Shown here: positions 63,424 to 64,000 of the stretch, piece by piece
Layout: the number at the start of each line of letters is the position of its first letter
How positions within the stretch are numbered: position 1 is the first letter of the stretch
DNA from: Legionella drozanskii LLAP-1
GTDB taxonomy: Bacteria; Pseudomonadota; Gammaproteobacteria; Legionellales; Legionellaceae
DNA length: 64,000 nucleotides
Assembly: GCF_001467585.1 (NCBI RefSeq)
Contig: NZ_LNXY01000031.1
Location: 202,669-266,668, forward strand
Direction: 5' to 3'
The notes under the pieces: generated by a model
Databases searched by the model: none
Told to the model about the DNA's origin: nothing
What the model saw: only the letters and a program-made list of their open reading frames with translations
Translations under genes and position numbers: made by a program

Positions 63424-64000
63424 TTAGTCCTCGCCAGTGCCACCAAAACCAAGACGATGATAAATTCCACTTGCTTCGGTCGTAAAGCTTTCGATGCTGG
63501 GTTGTTCAAAAAAACGACGAACTGATGATTGATAATGATCCATATTCGTACCTGGCCTTTGATTTTCCCGTGCCTCAGGACGAACTTGATGAGCGGGTAG
63601 GTCTACGTAAATAATCCCGCTATCCGCTGGATTTCCGTGGTTGTTTTCTTCCCCTGCAAAGAATAAAACGACCCGTTTAGCTCCCCAGTAAGGGAAAAAA
63701 CCAGCCAAAGCAATAAACAATAACGGGGCAATGATTGTCACAGCTAGCCCAACAGCAATTAAAGAAAAAGGCAATAAAGGAATGCTGACTAAGGCGGAAA
63801 GTGCTACCCGTTTTAATACATCTAAGGTAAAGGCTGTAAATCCTTCATACTTTAAGGAGGGCGTGTTAAACCAGTCTGACAGTTTGTTAACAATAATGGA
63901 TGCGGCATAGAAAGCAAGATAACCAATAAGAAGAGGAGAGACAAGAGCAAGGGCAGTGAGCAGGAAGCCCACAGTAACTCCACTAGTAATAATTCCTAAT
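63424..64000 (-). CDS. membrane protein of unknown function (N-terminus outside window)
   Basis: The frame stays open to the right edge (upstream codons read LGIITSGVTV), so the gene is probably cut there; GTG 63972 is a possible internal start giving 182 residues. The visible part has hydrophobic segments near residues 5-28 and 52-95 of that form, then a polar, disordered C-terminal tail of about 80 residues (PAHQVRPEARENQRPGTN) ending GFGGTGED. The family is unrecognised. Hydrophobic hairpins with a long polar tail occur in several Legionella membrane or effector proteins, which is only suggestive. Confidence 0.6.
   Translation of the reverse strand, partial: LGIITSGVTVGFLLTALALVSPLLIGYLAFYAASIIVNKLSDWFNTPSLKYEGFTAFTLDVLKRVALSALVSIPLLPFSLIAVGLAVTIIAPLLFIALAGFFPYWGAKRVVLFFAGEENNHGNPADSGIIYVDLPAHQVRPEARENQRPGTNMDHYQSSVRRFFEQPSIESFTTEASGIYHRLGFGGTGED

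Overview
The window looks like a chromosomal segment from a Legionella-like gammaproteobacterium (order Legionellales). The DNA is AT-rich. Housekeeping blocks are in classical gammaproteobacterial order: trxA-rho, ubiD-fre, atpIBEFHAGDC, rsmI/lpoA/yraN/diaA/dolP, rpmH-rnpA-yidD-yidC-mnmE and dnaA-dnaN-recF. Between them lie very large, lineage-restricted coding regions resembling Dot/Icm-type effectors: a 13-residue-repeat coiled-coil protein, a protein with an atypical lipid-kinase motif, and a long helical-repeat protein with a C-terminal membrane segment. The genus is inferred from protein similarity recalled from memory and from gene order; no search was run.

Layout. 1-5.6 kb: end of a polysaccharide region (3' part of gmd, fcl, a GT2 glycosyltransferase, two polytopic membrane proteins). 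5.7-13 kb: hspQ, fre-ubiD, rho, trxA, rsmE, fumC. 13.1-27.5 kb: accessory block with a GDPD-family phosphodiesterase, the repeat coiled-coil protein, tRNA-Leu(CAG), psd, the kinase-like protein, an MFS carrier and the 1120-residue protein. 27.6-37.2 kb: parC and the complete F1Fo ATP synthase operon. 37.5-42.8 kb: cell-envelope genes (two BON lipoproteins, diaA, yraN, lpoA, rsmI). 42.9-44.5 kb: a multi-pass membrane protein of unknown role. 44.7-52.6 kb: the replication-origin neighbourhood (mnmE, yidC, yidD, rnpA, rpmH, probable oriC, dnaA, dnaN, recF). 52.9-60.3 kb: a polysaccharide island. 60.4-62.8 kb: gyrB. The right edge cuts a membrane-protein gene.

The most notable feature is the island between recF and gyrB, which are normally adjacent in this lineage. 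It encodes an ABC-2 exporter (Wzm/Wzt type), a DegT-family sugar aminotransferase resembling GDP-perosamine synthase, a PglD/PerB-like N-acetyltransferase, three GT4 glycosyltransferases and what looks like a gutted FkbM methyltransferase. With gmd at the left edge these could make GDP-N-acetylperosamine and assemble and export an ABC-dependent O-polysaccharide. The island starts just after a perfect 16-bp parS palindrome downstream of recF. Weaker parS-like palindromes lie inside recF and just after parC. DnaA-box-like 9-mers occur both in the rpmH-dnaA gap and in the atpC-parC gap.

Several intergenic gaps hold long imperfect palindromes. No transposase, integrase, CRISPR array or rRNA was seen.
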